Shown here: positions 1 to 14,400 of the stretch, piece by piece
How the letters are laid out: every line of letters starts with the position of its first letter
Position numbering within the stretch: position 1 is the first letter of the stretch
The notes under the pieces: generated by a model
Databases searched by the model: none
What the model was told of the DNA's origin: nothing
The model's input: the letters and a program-made list of their open reading frames with translations, nothing else
Position numbers and translations under genes: made by a program
Assembly: GCF_025370935.1 (NCBI RefSeq)
Contig: NC_133495.1
Span: 4,970,907 to 5,034,906, forward strand
DNA length: 64,000 nt
Direction: 5' to 3'
From: Choristoneura fumiferana
Lineage: Eukaryota; Arthropoda; Insecta; Lepidoptera; Tortricidae

Positions 1-42
1 GACAATAAACCTTAGATGGTAAACCAATTTGTTGGTTGACTA

Positions 43-178
43 TACAGTCACCAGCGCCAATATCTGACACAACAAGCGTGCATAAATATCTGATACGGCT
101 CTATTTCTAGGGCCGGTAGGACGTGTCAGATATTTTTGCACGCTCCGCTGTGGCAGATATTAATGCAGGTGGCGTACC
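43..178 (+). mobile_element. TACAGTCACC element, copy 1
   Basis: TACAGTCACCAGCGCCAATA ... GGCAGATATTAATGCAGGTG with internal AGGGCCGGTAGGACGTGTCA. The right terminus is slightly degraded. Confidence 0.85.
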
Positions 179-982
179 AGGGTGGAACCTTTGTGCTAGT
201 ACTGTCGTGTTGGCATCCCTTATACTTTTGTCAAGGAAATCATGGTGCAATTGATTATTCAAAGGCTCCATCCCGGTACATGAATCAGTTTGTTCTACTG
301 TAAAGTAGGTACTGAAATTGGACAAAACTTCCTAGCCATAGCAAACTGACTTTTACTACAATTTAACTTAAGCCCGTCCAGTAAGCTGACACTGCGGTGC
401 TCGATGGATCTTGTGTTACTCGTTTGGTTTGTGACCCCGCAATGTATCGCTACTGGCCTTTGAGTATTTATCTAGAATTTATTTAGAATACTCAATATTC
501 AAAGCTACTGGCACGATTTTACTGGAATAATGTGAACCGGGCATAAAAGATATATCCAGCAAAATAACTCCTTTACCCCTACCATCACTGCAAAAAATTC
601 TTTCATAGGTAATTATGAAACTTCTGTTGAAGTGACAAGGCACATTATACAGCAAAAAGATACCACCCTATCGCTGTAATTAATTTCGCAAGTTCTTTCA
701 TTCAGTGGTGTGTTTTAGTAACGTTTAATGTGACAGGGTGCTTAAAGGAGAAAGGGCGGCACTGACCGCGCTCAAGGTTTTCGTCTTTTGCTGACATTCA
801 CACAATCGATACGGATGTGGGTAAACTGGATCTGAGTTTATTTTTCTGTCAACAGAGTTTAATGTTAATAATACATACTTATAAGTATTTAACTCTGGAC
901 TATAACTTCAATGTATCGTAAACACCATTAATTTAGGGCATCCTATCATATTTATTATGATCAATGTTTTGTTTGCACCTAC

Positions 983-1112
983 GTACAGTCAGCTGCATTA
1001 ATCTGTCACAGCAGTGTATGTAAAAATCTGACGTCCTACCGGCCCTAGACATAGAGTTGTATCAGATATTTATGCACGATTTATTGTGTCAGATATTAGT
1101 GCTGATGGATGA
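983..1112 (-). mobile_element. TACAGTCACC element, copy 2 (reverse)
   Basis: GTACAGTCAGCTGCATTAAT ... AGATATTAGTGCTGATGG, the reverse orientation of copy 1 (contains GACGTCCTACCGGCCCTAG). Confidence 0.85.
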
Positions 1113-1546
1113 ATCTACCAATAAATAGGTAGTAGTACGTATAGTAAAAGCTTTAAAACCTACTATCTACGTACCTATTGTAGGTAGGTACCTACGTAAG
1201 TGCACAAAAACCAATGGTCCTAATATTATGGTGGAATAACCCTCAATTAATGGTATTAATTACCTATTGTACCTACTGGTATCTACTAGAAAAGATGTCG
1301 AATTTAGTACAAAAAAATACATATTCATCATACTACATAATATTATCTGCCCATCACAGGGATAGAATACATACTCTTTTCTGACTTATTATTAGTCAGT
1401 GTCCATTGATAGTTTCAGAACCTGTATACAACTTGATTAATTTTTGATCAATACCTACTTGTCAGATCAGAAACGTTAAAAACTGCCCTTTCCCATACAT
1501 AACTGCCACCGCTGCTGCATTTTGTGAAATCATTTATTTTGTATTT

Positions 1547-1674
1547 GTACAGTCAGCATCAAAAGTAGCGGATCACTTTTTTACTCTGTCGTTTTAACAC
1601 ATTTGTCGATTTTTTATGGTGATGTAAAACAACAAAGTACAAAATTATGCAGCTACTTTTGATGCTAAGCGTAC
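1547..1674. mobile_element. MITE with TACAGTCAGCATCAAAAGTAGC ends
   Basis: GTACAGTCAGCATCAAAAGT at the left and ACTTTTGATGCTAAGCGTAC at the right form imperfect 22-base terminal inverted repeats. Length is 128 bases, with no coding sequence. Confidence 0.82.
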
Positions 1675-1815
1675 CCCAATAGCATTCAGTCTAATACAGT
1701 TAAGTAGTCTTGCGGAACATTGTGGCACGAACGATGAATCAGTGTAGCTGCTGTGCCAGTATTTTCCGGGCCGGAACAACTTGGGATACTTCAAAAAATA
1801 AGCCTATTCTCTTTC

Positions 1816-1925
1816 AAAGAGCCGGCAACGCATCCTTAACCCTTATGTTATGGGTGTCAATGGGCAGCGGTGTTTGCTTTCCAGATGACCCGCCTATTCG
1901 TTTGCCCCCTATCGTATAAAAAATC
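1816..1925 (-). repeat. GCCGGCAACGCA-type dispersed repeat
   Basis: AGAGCCGGCAACGCATCCTT ... GATGACCCGCCTATTCGTTT then GCCCCCTATCGTATAAAA. Opposite-orientation relatives are at 24868-24975 and 40716-40815 (GGGGGAAAACGAGCAGGCGG). Confidence 0.78.
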
Positions 1926-1971
1926 TCATTGAAACTAAACAATTCCTAATCTTCTTCTCTTTCTATTTCAG

Positions 1972-2463
1972 ATTCACGAGCACATGACAAGAAACGAGCT
2001 GCGGCACGTGTTCCACGTAGAACACCAAGAGAGCGTCCCTGACTACCATTTAGTCCATCTAACCCACCATTTAGCCCGACGGCACATACCCGGTACAAAC
2101 GCGAATGCATTCACAAAAAACGAGGGAAAGATACCTCACGAGAAACACAATAAATACAAGACAGAAACTAGTCCTCCGTCACTGTTGAATGATGAAATGT
2201 TCAAAGCTGGTGGCCTAAAAGATGTCATTGGTGATTTGAATGACACGGTCAGTGTTAATTTCGGTGTTGGTTCAAGTGAGAGTGATACGAGTAGTGAAGT
2301 GTTGAGTGATGTGCACAAAATTGATTTGGAGGCGTTTGGGAAACAGCTGAGCTTGGTGCTGAGGAAACAGGAGGGGTTGGTGAAGAAGGAGGGGTTGAAA
2401 ATGTGGAGAGCTGTGACTAATGAGACGCAGCCGCATGGGGTCGACTATGAGGAGATGGGGACG
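1972..2463 (+). CDS. ADAMTS exon: propeptide
   Basis: First visible exon, 164 codons, phase 0 at both ends. The acceptor is ...TTTCTATTTCAG and the donor is GTGAGT. It carries the typical ADAMTS pro-domain pattern: a His-rich start, then a conserved end around FGKQLSLVLRKQEGL. An ATG at 1984 lies four codons in, but the reading frame is open to the acceptor and no signal peptide follows that Met. The true start is therefore probably upstream of the window. A dispersed repeat (1816-1925) ends only about 45 bases before this acceptor. Confidence 0.9.
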
Positions 2464-5400
2464 GTGAGTTTTTTTTTTATGGACGAATCGGTTCTGTTTT
2501 AGCTAGGGCAAAATAATATTTCGTATGTCTGTATATTTCTGTCGCATTTCTCTCAATCGATTTCTTTCAATTTTGTAGGCAGATTCGATAGTCAATTCAG
2601 TTTTAGGGAAATTTCAAAAATGACGGAGCCATAGGGTAGTTGATAGTTAATTTGATGTTTCAACCATTTCAAAAAACTCGCAAGTCTACTGCTCACAGAA
2701 CTACTTGTTTGTTATAATATAAACTTTTTTTAGACTTTGAACATGCAACTGCCGTGAGACTCATTCATATATTTTTTCCCTAGAGGAAGGACTACGAATT
2801 AGTCCGAAACAGCCAAGATAAACTCGATTTAAGACGTGTGTTATCCGGGTTCATTTCATTAAATAACCTTAAAACTATTGTTATTATTAAATACAAGAAC
2901 TAATGTCAACGCAACTAATGTCAAAGCCGTGGTGGCTGAGTGGTTTGACCTATGGCCTCTCAAGCAGAGGATCGTGGGTTCAAACTCCGGCGCGCACCTC
3001 TGAGTTTTTCGAAATTCATGTGTGGAATTACATTTGAAATTTACCATGAGCTTAACGGTGAAGGAAAACATCTTGAGGAAACCTGCACAACCCTGCGAAG
3101 CAATTCAATGGTATGTGTGAAGTTCCCAATCCGCACTGGGCCCGCGTGGGAACTATGGCCCAAGCCCTCTCATTCCGAGAGGAGGCCTGTGGCCAGCAGT
3201 GGGACGTATGCTGGGATGATGAATGTCACCAATAATATTGAATTTAATTGAAATAAGAAGCCAAGAAAATATATCCAAACCCGTTTAGGCGTTTCATCGT
3301 AAACAAATACAGACTCTCACAAACTTTCGCATTTATAATATTAGTAGGATATTCCTGTACAAAGCATCGTGGGATCGCGCAACTGTGCCAACTCTGGCTC
3401 TATGTAGAGTAACTGTTTCCGACAGCTGCCACTTTCTATCCATTACTAACTAATCGCTTTTCTTCAACCGGTATAGAACGAGAATTAACTATCGGGTGCT
3501 ATTGAATAACAAGATATCACTGATTTATAATAGTTCACTTTCAACCCTTCACTTAAAATCTATTTGACCTAAGTGCTCATTATTTATACCACACCCGGGA
3601 CTAATATCTGCGATATATATTTCGTGTTTAAACTACTGATGTGCCAAGGGAAACTTTCCAAAATTGCGCAATTTTTCATATAGGAAAATTTCGGAAACTT
3701 CTCACAATTTTGTATCGTGGTTGAAACTTTCCGTTACTTAAATTTAAATTTCTTAAATATCTTGTGAAAATTTCCAGAAAATTCCGAGAACTTTTCCAAC
3801 TTTTTGGAAGCTTTCCGCAACATTCACATCTGTAGTTTAAACAAACACAAAAATAGCCAGGCGTTTGTTTTACTTAGTCTTAAGCGATACTGCAGCACTA
3901 GACACGTCCAGTGATATAATAAAGTCTAATGCGACGTGGTATAGGTGATTTGACAAGGGCAGATTCAGGGGTGGGGGTCATAGAGGTCATGAGCCCCCTG
4001 GGTCCCGGGCTCGGTTTATGATAGCGCAGCAGTAGGTAGGTATTTTTCTAAACTCATTGATTTAAAAAATACAGATTTATGCGACAAAAGAGGTGAATTT
4101 TAACTATACTAGAATTTGACAATCTGACGCCCTTGGCCGCCCTTGTGATTTGATCAAAAACTGAATGTGTCTAGTGATATATAAAACGAGTTGACTTTCC
4201 GAGTTTGTTTCGTCAACTTTGAGTAAGTTTCAGGGATTTTATCAAATCACTAAACAAATCTGATAAAATAAAGAACTGGGTTGCCTTTTTTGGGTGCCTT
4301 CGTTATTTCACTAAACAGTTTCAGAGATTTGATCAAATGACTGTTTTTTTCTAGGCATATCATTTGCATGGATTCAAATCTCTGTTTTGGGCTGTTCTCT
4401 GTGACATACTTATTCATGTGTTTATCATAATATTCATAATGTAATGTGATCGTGATCGATAATGTTTCCACTCAATACCTAGATCGATGCTTTATCTATG
4501 ACGCCTGGCGGCACCGCGTCGCACGCGCATTGTTTGAGGCATGCGCCGCGGGGAAAGTTTCCCACGACGTTAGTTAACCGCTGAATTTCCTGAACTGTGT
4601 GACATAAGGAATTTGTATTAAGGAGAATAGGCAAATTGGCCTATCGAAGGCCAGTGATGAAGTTAGTTTAGTATGAAAGCCCTGATTGCCAAATTGTAAA
4701 TAAATAATATAATTGATAGTTGCTAAATACTTCACTTTGAAAACGTTAGATAACTGTCATAATGTTCAGATTTCATTACTAAACACAGGTCAATAATTGG
4801 GAAAACTATGTATTAGTACCTAATGTAAGTAAGTATGTAAGAATCGTCTTTCATTCGGGTTACAAGTAAGTCACGATATTGAAACTTTCACCAAGTAACA
4901 TTACAACAAGTAACATACAGTAAGATATTAAAATTGTCCTTTGTCACTCATAGATCAATTTCCATACTAATTTGTCCATTCTCATATTGCTCAGTAGAAT
5001 CTGCCATTTTGTTGCAGCATCACTAATTCGACGTCACTGATGTGACGTTTCTGACGCGCGCGGCGTCACTTACGCTTGCTTGGCTTACTTCTAAACTACC
5101 TTTTCACCCAAATCCTGGTTATAATTCTATTAATTCAATGAACAAACAAACGATAAATCTTAGTTTCTGTGAGAATGCGCCCAAGAATTCAGAATTAGAA
5201 TTCACAATTAGAATTCATCGAATTACATAATGAAGGACACTACAAAAGGACTTAATTGCGTAACTCGATACAATTATTATTGAACTTTAAGTACATTAGA
5301 AGTAAGTTCAATTTTGAGTGCTCCCAAAGTTGCATATTCCTTTTGTTTGTCAAGTAATCGTTAATGTATATGGTAATTTCGATTTTGAAGGCAATTGCCG

Positions 5401-8400
5401 TTCAAATATTTTACGTCAGTTCACTTTTGATGATGTCCTTGAAAGGAGAATAGGGTCTCTATTCGGAAATAGTAAGCGAGAGACAAGACCGAGCATTAGC
5501 TATGCTTAAGCAATCATATAAGCATAAGTCGCCCACAGTCTCCACAAATAGACCACATATTTGGCTGATGGTACAGTCACCAGCACCAATATCTGACTCA
5601 ATAAGCGTGCATGAATATCTGATATGATTTCTAAGGCTGGAAGGACTTGTCAGATATTTTTGCACGCTCCGCTGTGGCAGATATTAATGCTGGTGACTGT
5701 ACCTAACAACTTTTTCGGTTACAATAATTTTCATGGAAATACTATCTTTTTCAATGACAGCATCTTTTGGTCCCATGGTTAAAACTGAAGTCGTAGAAGA
5801 AGGAAGGGTGAAGTCTGAGATGTGGACGGGTAAGAACTATGGACCATGAATGTGCAAGAGTTAGAAAAGTGACAATGTAGGAAGTGTATGTTGACGACAT
5901 GGGTGATGGAATATTATATATTACTACATACAAAGTTGCCCTGTTGCAGTTCCACTATTATTACAAATGCGAAAGTGTTGTTAGTCTGTTTGTTACCTCT
6001 TCACGTAAACCGCTGGACCGATTTAGACGAAATTCGGTATACGGATAGTTTGAGTCCCGGGGACGGACATAGGATAGTTTTTATCCCGGAAAATTGAATA
6101 GTTCCCGCGGAGTAGCGATAAACGAATTCTACGCGGAGTCGCGGGCAACAAGAGCTAGTTTAATAATAAAGGGAATGTTTATTGTCATCAATAAAACAAT
6201 GCTGGTACTAAACCTTCGTTTGAAGTCCTAAACCTAGTTGGTTATCGCCAACGTTATTTACGAGGTATTTACTATTTGGTGCCGGCCTTGCGACGACCTG
6301 AATGTTTAACTTGAGTACAGCTGGGCTACTACGAAACTCGAAACTCGAAGTTCGTGTTGTAAGATCCCTCTGACACTTATACTATTTAATACGAGAACGA
6401 GAGGGACGGTACGATACGAACTTCGAGTTTCGAGTTTCGTAGTAGCCCAGCAGTCAGCACCAGTGTGGTCCTAAAAAAAAATGGCGCCGTTTCACGATAT
6501 ACCTAGGGATTTCGTGATCTGGCGGATTTTACGATCGGCCGCCGTATATGTCGGTCACACAAGTATTTAACACAACTTCATTTTTAACACAGTAAAATCA
6601 CTTGTATTGGGAAATTGTATGAGATTCCATTACTGTACAGTTAATGTTAAACATAATATAAATATATCATGTCATGGCTTACCGCCGATTAGAGCGCATC
6701 TAGCAGAAGTAATTCTGGCTTGTGTCAAAGCTATCTCATTTTTATCTTCGTTTATAAATATCGTAAAACCCTCTTTATGCGATACTTGATTTTGCTGCGG
6801 CGGATAATTTAATTTATTGTAACGTTGGCATTATTAATTCTGTATGTGCATCAGTTTAATTTATGTTCAATGTGTGTAGGTGTGTATTTTGAAACGTCGT
6901 GGTAAATAAATCTCGTGTGTTTTAGCGTGATAAGTCCCGTTTGTGGTATTTTGACTATTTATGAGTGAAAATCACGAAAGTTTAAAACATTATATGTATT
7001 TTGATACAAAAATTTATAGAATTTTAAAAAGTGTATGCCTTTTACAATTATGAAAAAAGTAGTTGCGGCTAGATTATGCTAAGTATGTTATCTTTTTATT
7101 TAAATAACATTTTAATTTAATAACAAGTAGGTGCGGAATAGAATGGAAAGATTTTAGACTACAAAGAAAATACAAAGATAAGTTGCAACAGTTGGAAAGT
7201 GAACGCGTTGATGTCATTACGTCCTTGGGAAAAAAATTAAAGGAGACAATTTTTAATTTTGTTTTAGTAGATAATAATTTACAGAAAAATATGCGTCAGT
7301 TTTTTTGTTTTCTATTATATTAAATAATCATAATGATGAACGTCTTATTTAATATACTTAATCGAGCGCGTTGATGTCTTCTGTACTAAAATTAACAAAG
7401 TCAAATGAAGGTCGTTAGAAATAACTTGAGTTTTTTTATTAAATTTAATTTAAAGTAACTTCCAACGGAAATCAATTCAATTAAATATTAAATTTAACTC
7501 CCATAAAGGACCTCTATAATAGTTTAGGAAACATTCTGTCAAACTTATTCACATACACAGGATTGGTCATCTGATCATAAAACTGATTTGTTATTTAAAT
7601 TACCTCATTATAATAATAAAAACACTTTTATTCCGTGGTCGGACACGTGCTATATGGTTTTATGGTATTAAATTTGTTTAATTTGATTGTGGACCTTTTG
7701 GCTTGTGTTTTAAGGAATGTTTTAGTTTGTCATTTGATTTGCTAGTGATTGCAATTTGTTGGCCAAGTTAAGAACTGGTCGTTTTCGTGTAAAGGTGTAC
7801 CCTTTCTTTTTTTCAATTTTGGAATAAATATGGTTTTTGCCTACTCAGAATCAAGAGCACAATTGATTCCGATAGTTTAAAAAAATGTCGCCATTTTTAC
7901 ATACAAAATTTTATAAGTCAGTTTTGTTACGCTCATACTGAGTGTATGAAACAAAACGAAACTAAACTGTCATTTTTTGGGGACATTTCTTAAACTATCG
8001 GAATCGATTGTGCTCTTGATTCCGAGTAGGAAAAGCTATATTATTTCTAAAATTGAAAAAAAAGAAAGGGTACATCCTGTACACGAAAACGGCCAACTAC
8101 TTTAGTCGTTTTTAGCCGTCTTCTTCGTTTCGTCTTGATTATTTCGAATGTATCTTTTTTTGGGTTCCCAAAGGGTCTAAACGGAGCCCTATTGCTGTTA
8201 CTCAAGTGTCCGTCTGTCTGTCTGTCATTCAGATTTTACCACCAAACTGTTGGATCTATAGTCTCAAAATTTCACAGAATATTTTGTATACATTTTGTTG
8301 ACCCAAAGCTATTGCAATTTTCAAAATTATTTTCAAGGGGAACTCCCATACAGCTTCAGGGGCCTTTTTTGACCTTTCCCATTGAGTAGGGTATTTGTTT

Positions 8401-11400
8401 AGAGTTCATTGTCTAGAACTCGCACTTGCCCAGTTTTTTGCATGTCTGGCAATTCTTCGCCGTATGTGAACCGATTTTAATGTTTTTTTTATTCGATAAC
8501 GTATGTCGCATAGGTGGTCCCGCATAAATTTAATCGAAAAAAGTTAAGCATCAGTTGCATATTCTATTTGAATTCAGTCAATGTTTTTGATTTAAAAAAG
8601 TTGCATAGGTACGAGTAGACATATGTAATTTTCTTTATACAGGGTGATTCGGGCGAGGTGACGTGAGCAGGACCAACCCTTCCGGATCCAGTTAGTTAAC
8701 GTTCCTATATCGCACCAGTATTACTGAGATTAACGTTGTTTTTTTACAAGCTTTTCTTTAACTTGCCCTGTTCATTTGTTTATATGGGTCAAATCTTGGA
8801 AGCTAAATTTGACTCACTTCCAGTGGTCCGATTGACTTGAAATTTGGCATACTTATGTAAATTGCGTGGCAATACAATAATCTGGTAGTGAAATCCAGGT
8901 AGACCGGCCAGGATAGTCTCCACAGAACGGAACTCCTCAACGGTTGATGGCATCGACTTGAAATTTGGTACGGAAATGTAGCTTGGATGACAATCCAAGT
9001 ACAGTCAACAAAAAGTACAGTCAGCAAAGAAGCTTGTATTAAAAATGTATTTTTTAACAAAAACTTATTCATGTTGAAAACAAAAAGTATTTAATTATTT
9101 ACTAAGTGCATGGTCACTCTGCAATTAAAAACGTGTGGGTTTTACTTAAATATGATTGTGAACGATCCATTATTAATTACTGAGGGTGAAAGATTTGGTC
9201 CTGTTCCCGAATCATCCTGTATTTGTTTATTTTATTACAATAAGTTAGTCATATTTTATTTTTATTGAAGTAATAATTGAATTATAATTTACTTTATGCG
9301 TCATATAATACTAAATAATTATATGAATTAATATAATTATGTGTATGACTGCCTATCGTCTGACACAATCGTTATTAACAATACAACAAATGTATGTAAA
9401 TCTCGTAATTGCTGTCATCCTGACGACCATTTTGTTTATGATTATGATAATTATGATTATGATTCACGTGACAGATCACGTTTTAGCGAATTACGTGCAT
9501 TAATATATAGTATGTCTTTAAATTAATCCGGAACGATTCAGAAGATTCAATTCTAAGGGGGAGGCCTTTGTTCAGCTGTGGACGTCACCCGGCTGATGAT
9601 GATGATTCCGTTGATCTTCTGTCTGACTTACCATTGTATTCACTTGCTTGTTTGACACTTAATAAAATAATGACATGTTCCTCCCACGCCAACGTAAGGC
9701 ACTTGTCCCACCGCCGACGATGAGCGAGAAGCGATTAGAGCTAACAACTAGAAACGAGTGGGCGAGCAGCGACAAGCGAGTGTAATTTTGTCGCTAAGCT
9801 GATCCGATAAGATATCTGTATCGACGCGATCTGCGATATCGCTCCTACAATTCAATGAGCGGCACAGCGCAGATAACATCGTGAAGCGACCGTATATCGA
9901 AGATGGCAAAGATATTATTGCGTATTAAATTGATCGTTATAATATTATATAAATATGGTATAGTTATTTATTGCATAGATATAATAGAGCCCCGCTGCAC
10001 GCGAGTAAATCTGAAGAGATACAAACATGCTATAAACATCCATACCCCAAGGTCTACTCAGTAAGGATTTAGACTGAATGTCACTCGTCTCGTAATATTG
10101 TATCTGCGTAGTGTGTGATATCTCAAATCATTAATTATTACGCAGATCAAATTAGTATTTTATTTTATACACAAATTTATAGGCGACCTTACTTGAGAAA
10201 CTACAATTTGTCTTCTGAAGAATTCTGAGCTATAGTTTTATAGCACAGCGAGTTTAATAGCTCTTGTCACTGCGACAAAAGAGTGAAGAGAGAGTTCTCG
10301 CTGACAGTGTGAACAGCCAGCGATCATACCCCCCACCGTACCTCACGATATCTCCGGGTCTCTTTCACTCACACCGGATCCGGACCGGATCTTTTGTTTG
10401 TTTCTTGAGCGAGAAAATAGTCGATAGCCAATAGCTTCCTTGCCGGCGGTGAGACAACTACCTTAATCTGATAAAAATGCGTCGGGACATATTAACGTGG
10501 TCGTGCAGTGATGCCTATCTAGCGGACGCGAGGAAGACACGCGCGTCGTATCAGGCACGCACCGTCTTAGCGGAGGCGGAGGCGGATACGGATCGGAGGT
10601 GAAATAAAAGTGGAAAAAGAAATCATGATTTATTAAAGTACACAAATAGTAAGTAGAACGTAGAATAGTATGTAGAACGACAAAAACTGATTATTTCAAA
10701 TAGTTAATTATAAATAAATAAATATCATGGGACACTTGACACCAAATACACAAATAAACATACGGATAAATATATACTTAAATATATATTAAACATCCAA
10801 GACCCGAGAACAAACATTCGTATTATTCATAAAAATATCTGCCCCGGCCGGGAATCGAACCCGGGACCTTAAGCTTCATAGTCAGGTTCTCTAACTCCAC
10901 TTGGCCATCCGGTCGTCGATTCCTTAGTGTAGGTCCTTGTTTAATAGTTCCTTTATTACGGACAGCTGATGAGTGGAATGCTCTGCCAGCTTCTGTGTTC
11001 CCTGATTGCTACAATCTGGCCGTCTTCAAATCTAGGGTGAATGGCCATATATTAGGCAAGCGTGCTCCATTTTAGACCACGTCTTCGCTTACCATCAGGC
11101 GTGATTGTGTAAAAAAACCGGCCAAGTGCGAGTCAGACTCGCGCACCGAGGGTTCCGTACAAACCTATATCCCTCGGGAACTGTGCGTTTTTCCGGGATA
11201 AAAAAGTAGCCTATATCACTCTCTGGCCCATAAACTATCTCTATGCCAAAAATCATGTCGATCCTTCGCTCCGTTTCGACGTGAAAGACGGACAAACGTA
11301 CAAACACACACACTTGCGCATTTATAATATTAGTATGGATGCAAAAAACTGGTGAATTTTCAAACGTTGTTATAACAAATAAGCTCATGGCTCTACTAAT

Positions 11401-14400
11401 GTTAATCCCCTTCTAGCTTTTTAAGCGTACACATCGTGCAACACTAAAATGTCCATCACATTTTCATAAAACACATCTTCATTAACTCTTGGCTACACAT
11501 AAAATTTTGCATCACCCTTAATGCGTGCCATATACTTTAAGTATTGCTTTTACGAGTTGCCGCGTAACATATATTTACATCGACTTAAACAGTTTAACAC
11601 CTTATCTAGCTGTTCATAACGACTATTAGCACATGACTTCATAAGCCTACTTACTATCACATTTATGACACTCTGATATTTGCAGTTAGGACCTTTAACA
11701 CCGAAACTAAAGTAGAAAATTCTTTAGCAATCTTAACGGTTCGGTGTAAGCGTTCTACTTGACCGTTTTTAAACGTTACGCTCGGCGCTGTAGAGTTGAT
11801 AGTTTCTAAGCCGTTTTATGTGTGCAAGCGCACGTTTATCATATAATCACGCAAGCGAAATAAGTGTATTCAAGCGTGCTTCCCACGATCAGCTGTTCGC
11901 TACTATCGTCGTAACCGAGTGTTGAAAAAGATGCCGTTGTTAGCGTGTACATAAATTCGCGCTTGTTGTTCATTGGTCGGCACAGTTCAAGTTGTGCTGT
12001 TTATTCCTGATATACTTACCTTTAGTTTCTTTCGTGTTCATTATTTTCTTCATGATTATCTTTATTACTACGAGTATAGATTTAATGAACTTTTTAAGCT
12101 TCTTTTGGTTTTCATACAGATGGAAAGTTTTAAAAGTATTTTTCATTGAATTCTTGCAAATTGAACCAGATTATTTTACGTATTTCATAAAATAACTCAA
12201 AGTTTAGAATTTAAGAAAAAGATAACAAAAATGGTGTATAGTGCTCTATCTCCATCAAAATTGGAATGGTGATTAAAAGATCACCTTGTAATATAGCGTG
12301 CATTGAGGAATCTTCAATTCTTTAATCAGAATCGCATTTGCCTTGTTCTTTATTCAGCAACAGCTAAAACTGCATACGTGTAGATGCGACGACATTTCGG
12401 CAATTTTAATTGCAACGACCTCACCTTGATTGCAACTTCCGGCAATTGTGCTCGAAAATGTCGCATTTCCTTTACGGATATGGTCTTATTTTTGACAAGT
12501 AGCGGGAAATTGAATGAATCGAAAGATATCTGATATTGTGTGACTGAAATGTAAAGTTGCATGGCAATGCAAGTGCAACCTTCTCGTTTAAACAAGCGTG
12601 CATAATTTATACAACCTCATTTTTATTTATTGACTATTAATTGGGTTGAATCAATGCCTGCTGAATTTTAAAGCGCTATTTTAGCGTTCAGATTTACTTA
12701 CTTGGAATTTGGTAGTATCCAAATTGAACTTCAATTATTAGTGGCTCAATTATTTTTAATAATGCCCATCGAAGTGGCGTGGTCTGGTTTATCAAAAATT
12801 CAATTTACCCTCGTAAGATCCAACGTCCTATTTAGGACTCCAAACTTCGTTCCGGCCCAAGTGAAAGAGTAAATCAATCAAATATCGTCTCGAGGTCCTA
12901 AAATAAGGACATACCTAATCCAAATTTCTGAGCCATTAGTATTAGGTGCCTTAAATTAGGACGTTGGATAGTTATTACAAATATCTTAAGACTTGGGTTA
13001 CGCGCTCATTCTGGCGTCAGAGGGCCTACTCCGAAGTCCGTATCGTACCGTCCCTCTCGCTCTCGTATAAAATAGTATAAGTGTCAGAGGGGCCGGACGA
13101 CACGAACTTCGATTTACGAATTTCGTTGTAGCACTGCAGTTCAGCCCGCGTGGGAACTATGGCCCAAGCCCTCTTGTTCTGAGAGGAGGCCTGTGCCCAG
13201 CAGTGGGACGTATATAGGCTGGGATGATGATGATGATGATGACTGCAGTTCAGTCCATCATTCTGGTCAGAATGACGACCGAATTACCGTTTGACTCTCA
13301 GACTGACGGACTGATGGTCCAGACTGATGAAAATAACTGTTTTCAATAATATTTGTTAATCTGATGTTAATAGCAGAAAACCAGAATGATGCTGAACTGA
13401 CGCCAGAAGTAACCGAAGTTTTAAATTTTTTTAGGGCGTTGCGTGGTTAAAAAGTTGCAGTTTTTAAAGGCTGAAAAGGAATATAAAAAGCCTGACGCGA
13501 GGGCAGCACTTCTACGTTTTATATTGCAACATTTTTTGCACTTACTATACGGTACCTACCAGTCATATTGACAACGGTGTCGGTGATGTTATTTAAAGGA
13601 ATATTTTCTAATCCTTCAGACTTTTTCTATGACAAATACTTCTATACATTGTGAATTATTTTCCTTTCAAGGCTATGGATAATCTTCGGCATTTTAACGC
13701 ACAAAAACACAAAATAACACTTTAAAATACGACGCGCAAACAACGTTAAACTTTGACAGCAATAGACAGATGACATTTGAATTTATTGTTACCAGTGCAA
13801 GAAATTAGTTCTATTGGTTTTCCGCAATATGGTGAGGTTTTTTTATAATTCTGGTCAGCCTAACGATGTCTTAAAAATATCTAGGGCGTAGCGAGATTTA
13901 AAAAAAACGTAGGTCTAAACGTCCTTTTTTATAACTTTAATATTTGCCCACAGGAAGGAGAGGAGGAGGTGGGGGACCTATATCAGGACGAGGAAAATGG
14001 CGCCGCGCTCCTCATCAGAAGACATCCCAAACATGGCAAACTTATGGTGGTGAGTACCCTTGAAGGTTTTTACCTCAAATATTCTTGTCTTCAAATTAAA
14101 ATTAATCCGAAATATTTCAGCAGCTAATTTGACGGAACACCCCTGTAAAGGTTTTTCATGGGAATAGTGGAAAAATAAATAAATAAAATAAATTTAATAC
14201 TTTGCATTAAAATTTCACATCAATTGAAATTGATTAACCTAAAATTAGAGTTGAGTTAGATTAGATTACGTAGTATAAAATTAAAGAACTTCGAGACAAG
14301 ACAAAACGAAACAAATTTTATTTTAGAACTAACAAAATATATCCTACCTAAGTATGTCTCCAGATCACGTAGACTTATTATATTTAGTAGTCATCGTATA

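Noticed and set aside
1710..1919. A 69-codon open frame just before the ADAMTS propeptide exon, considered as a signal-peptide exon
   Set aside because: Most of it is the GCCGGCAACGCA dispersed repeat and it has no hydrophobic signal sequence joined in phase.
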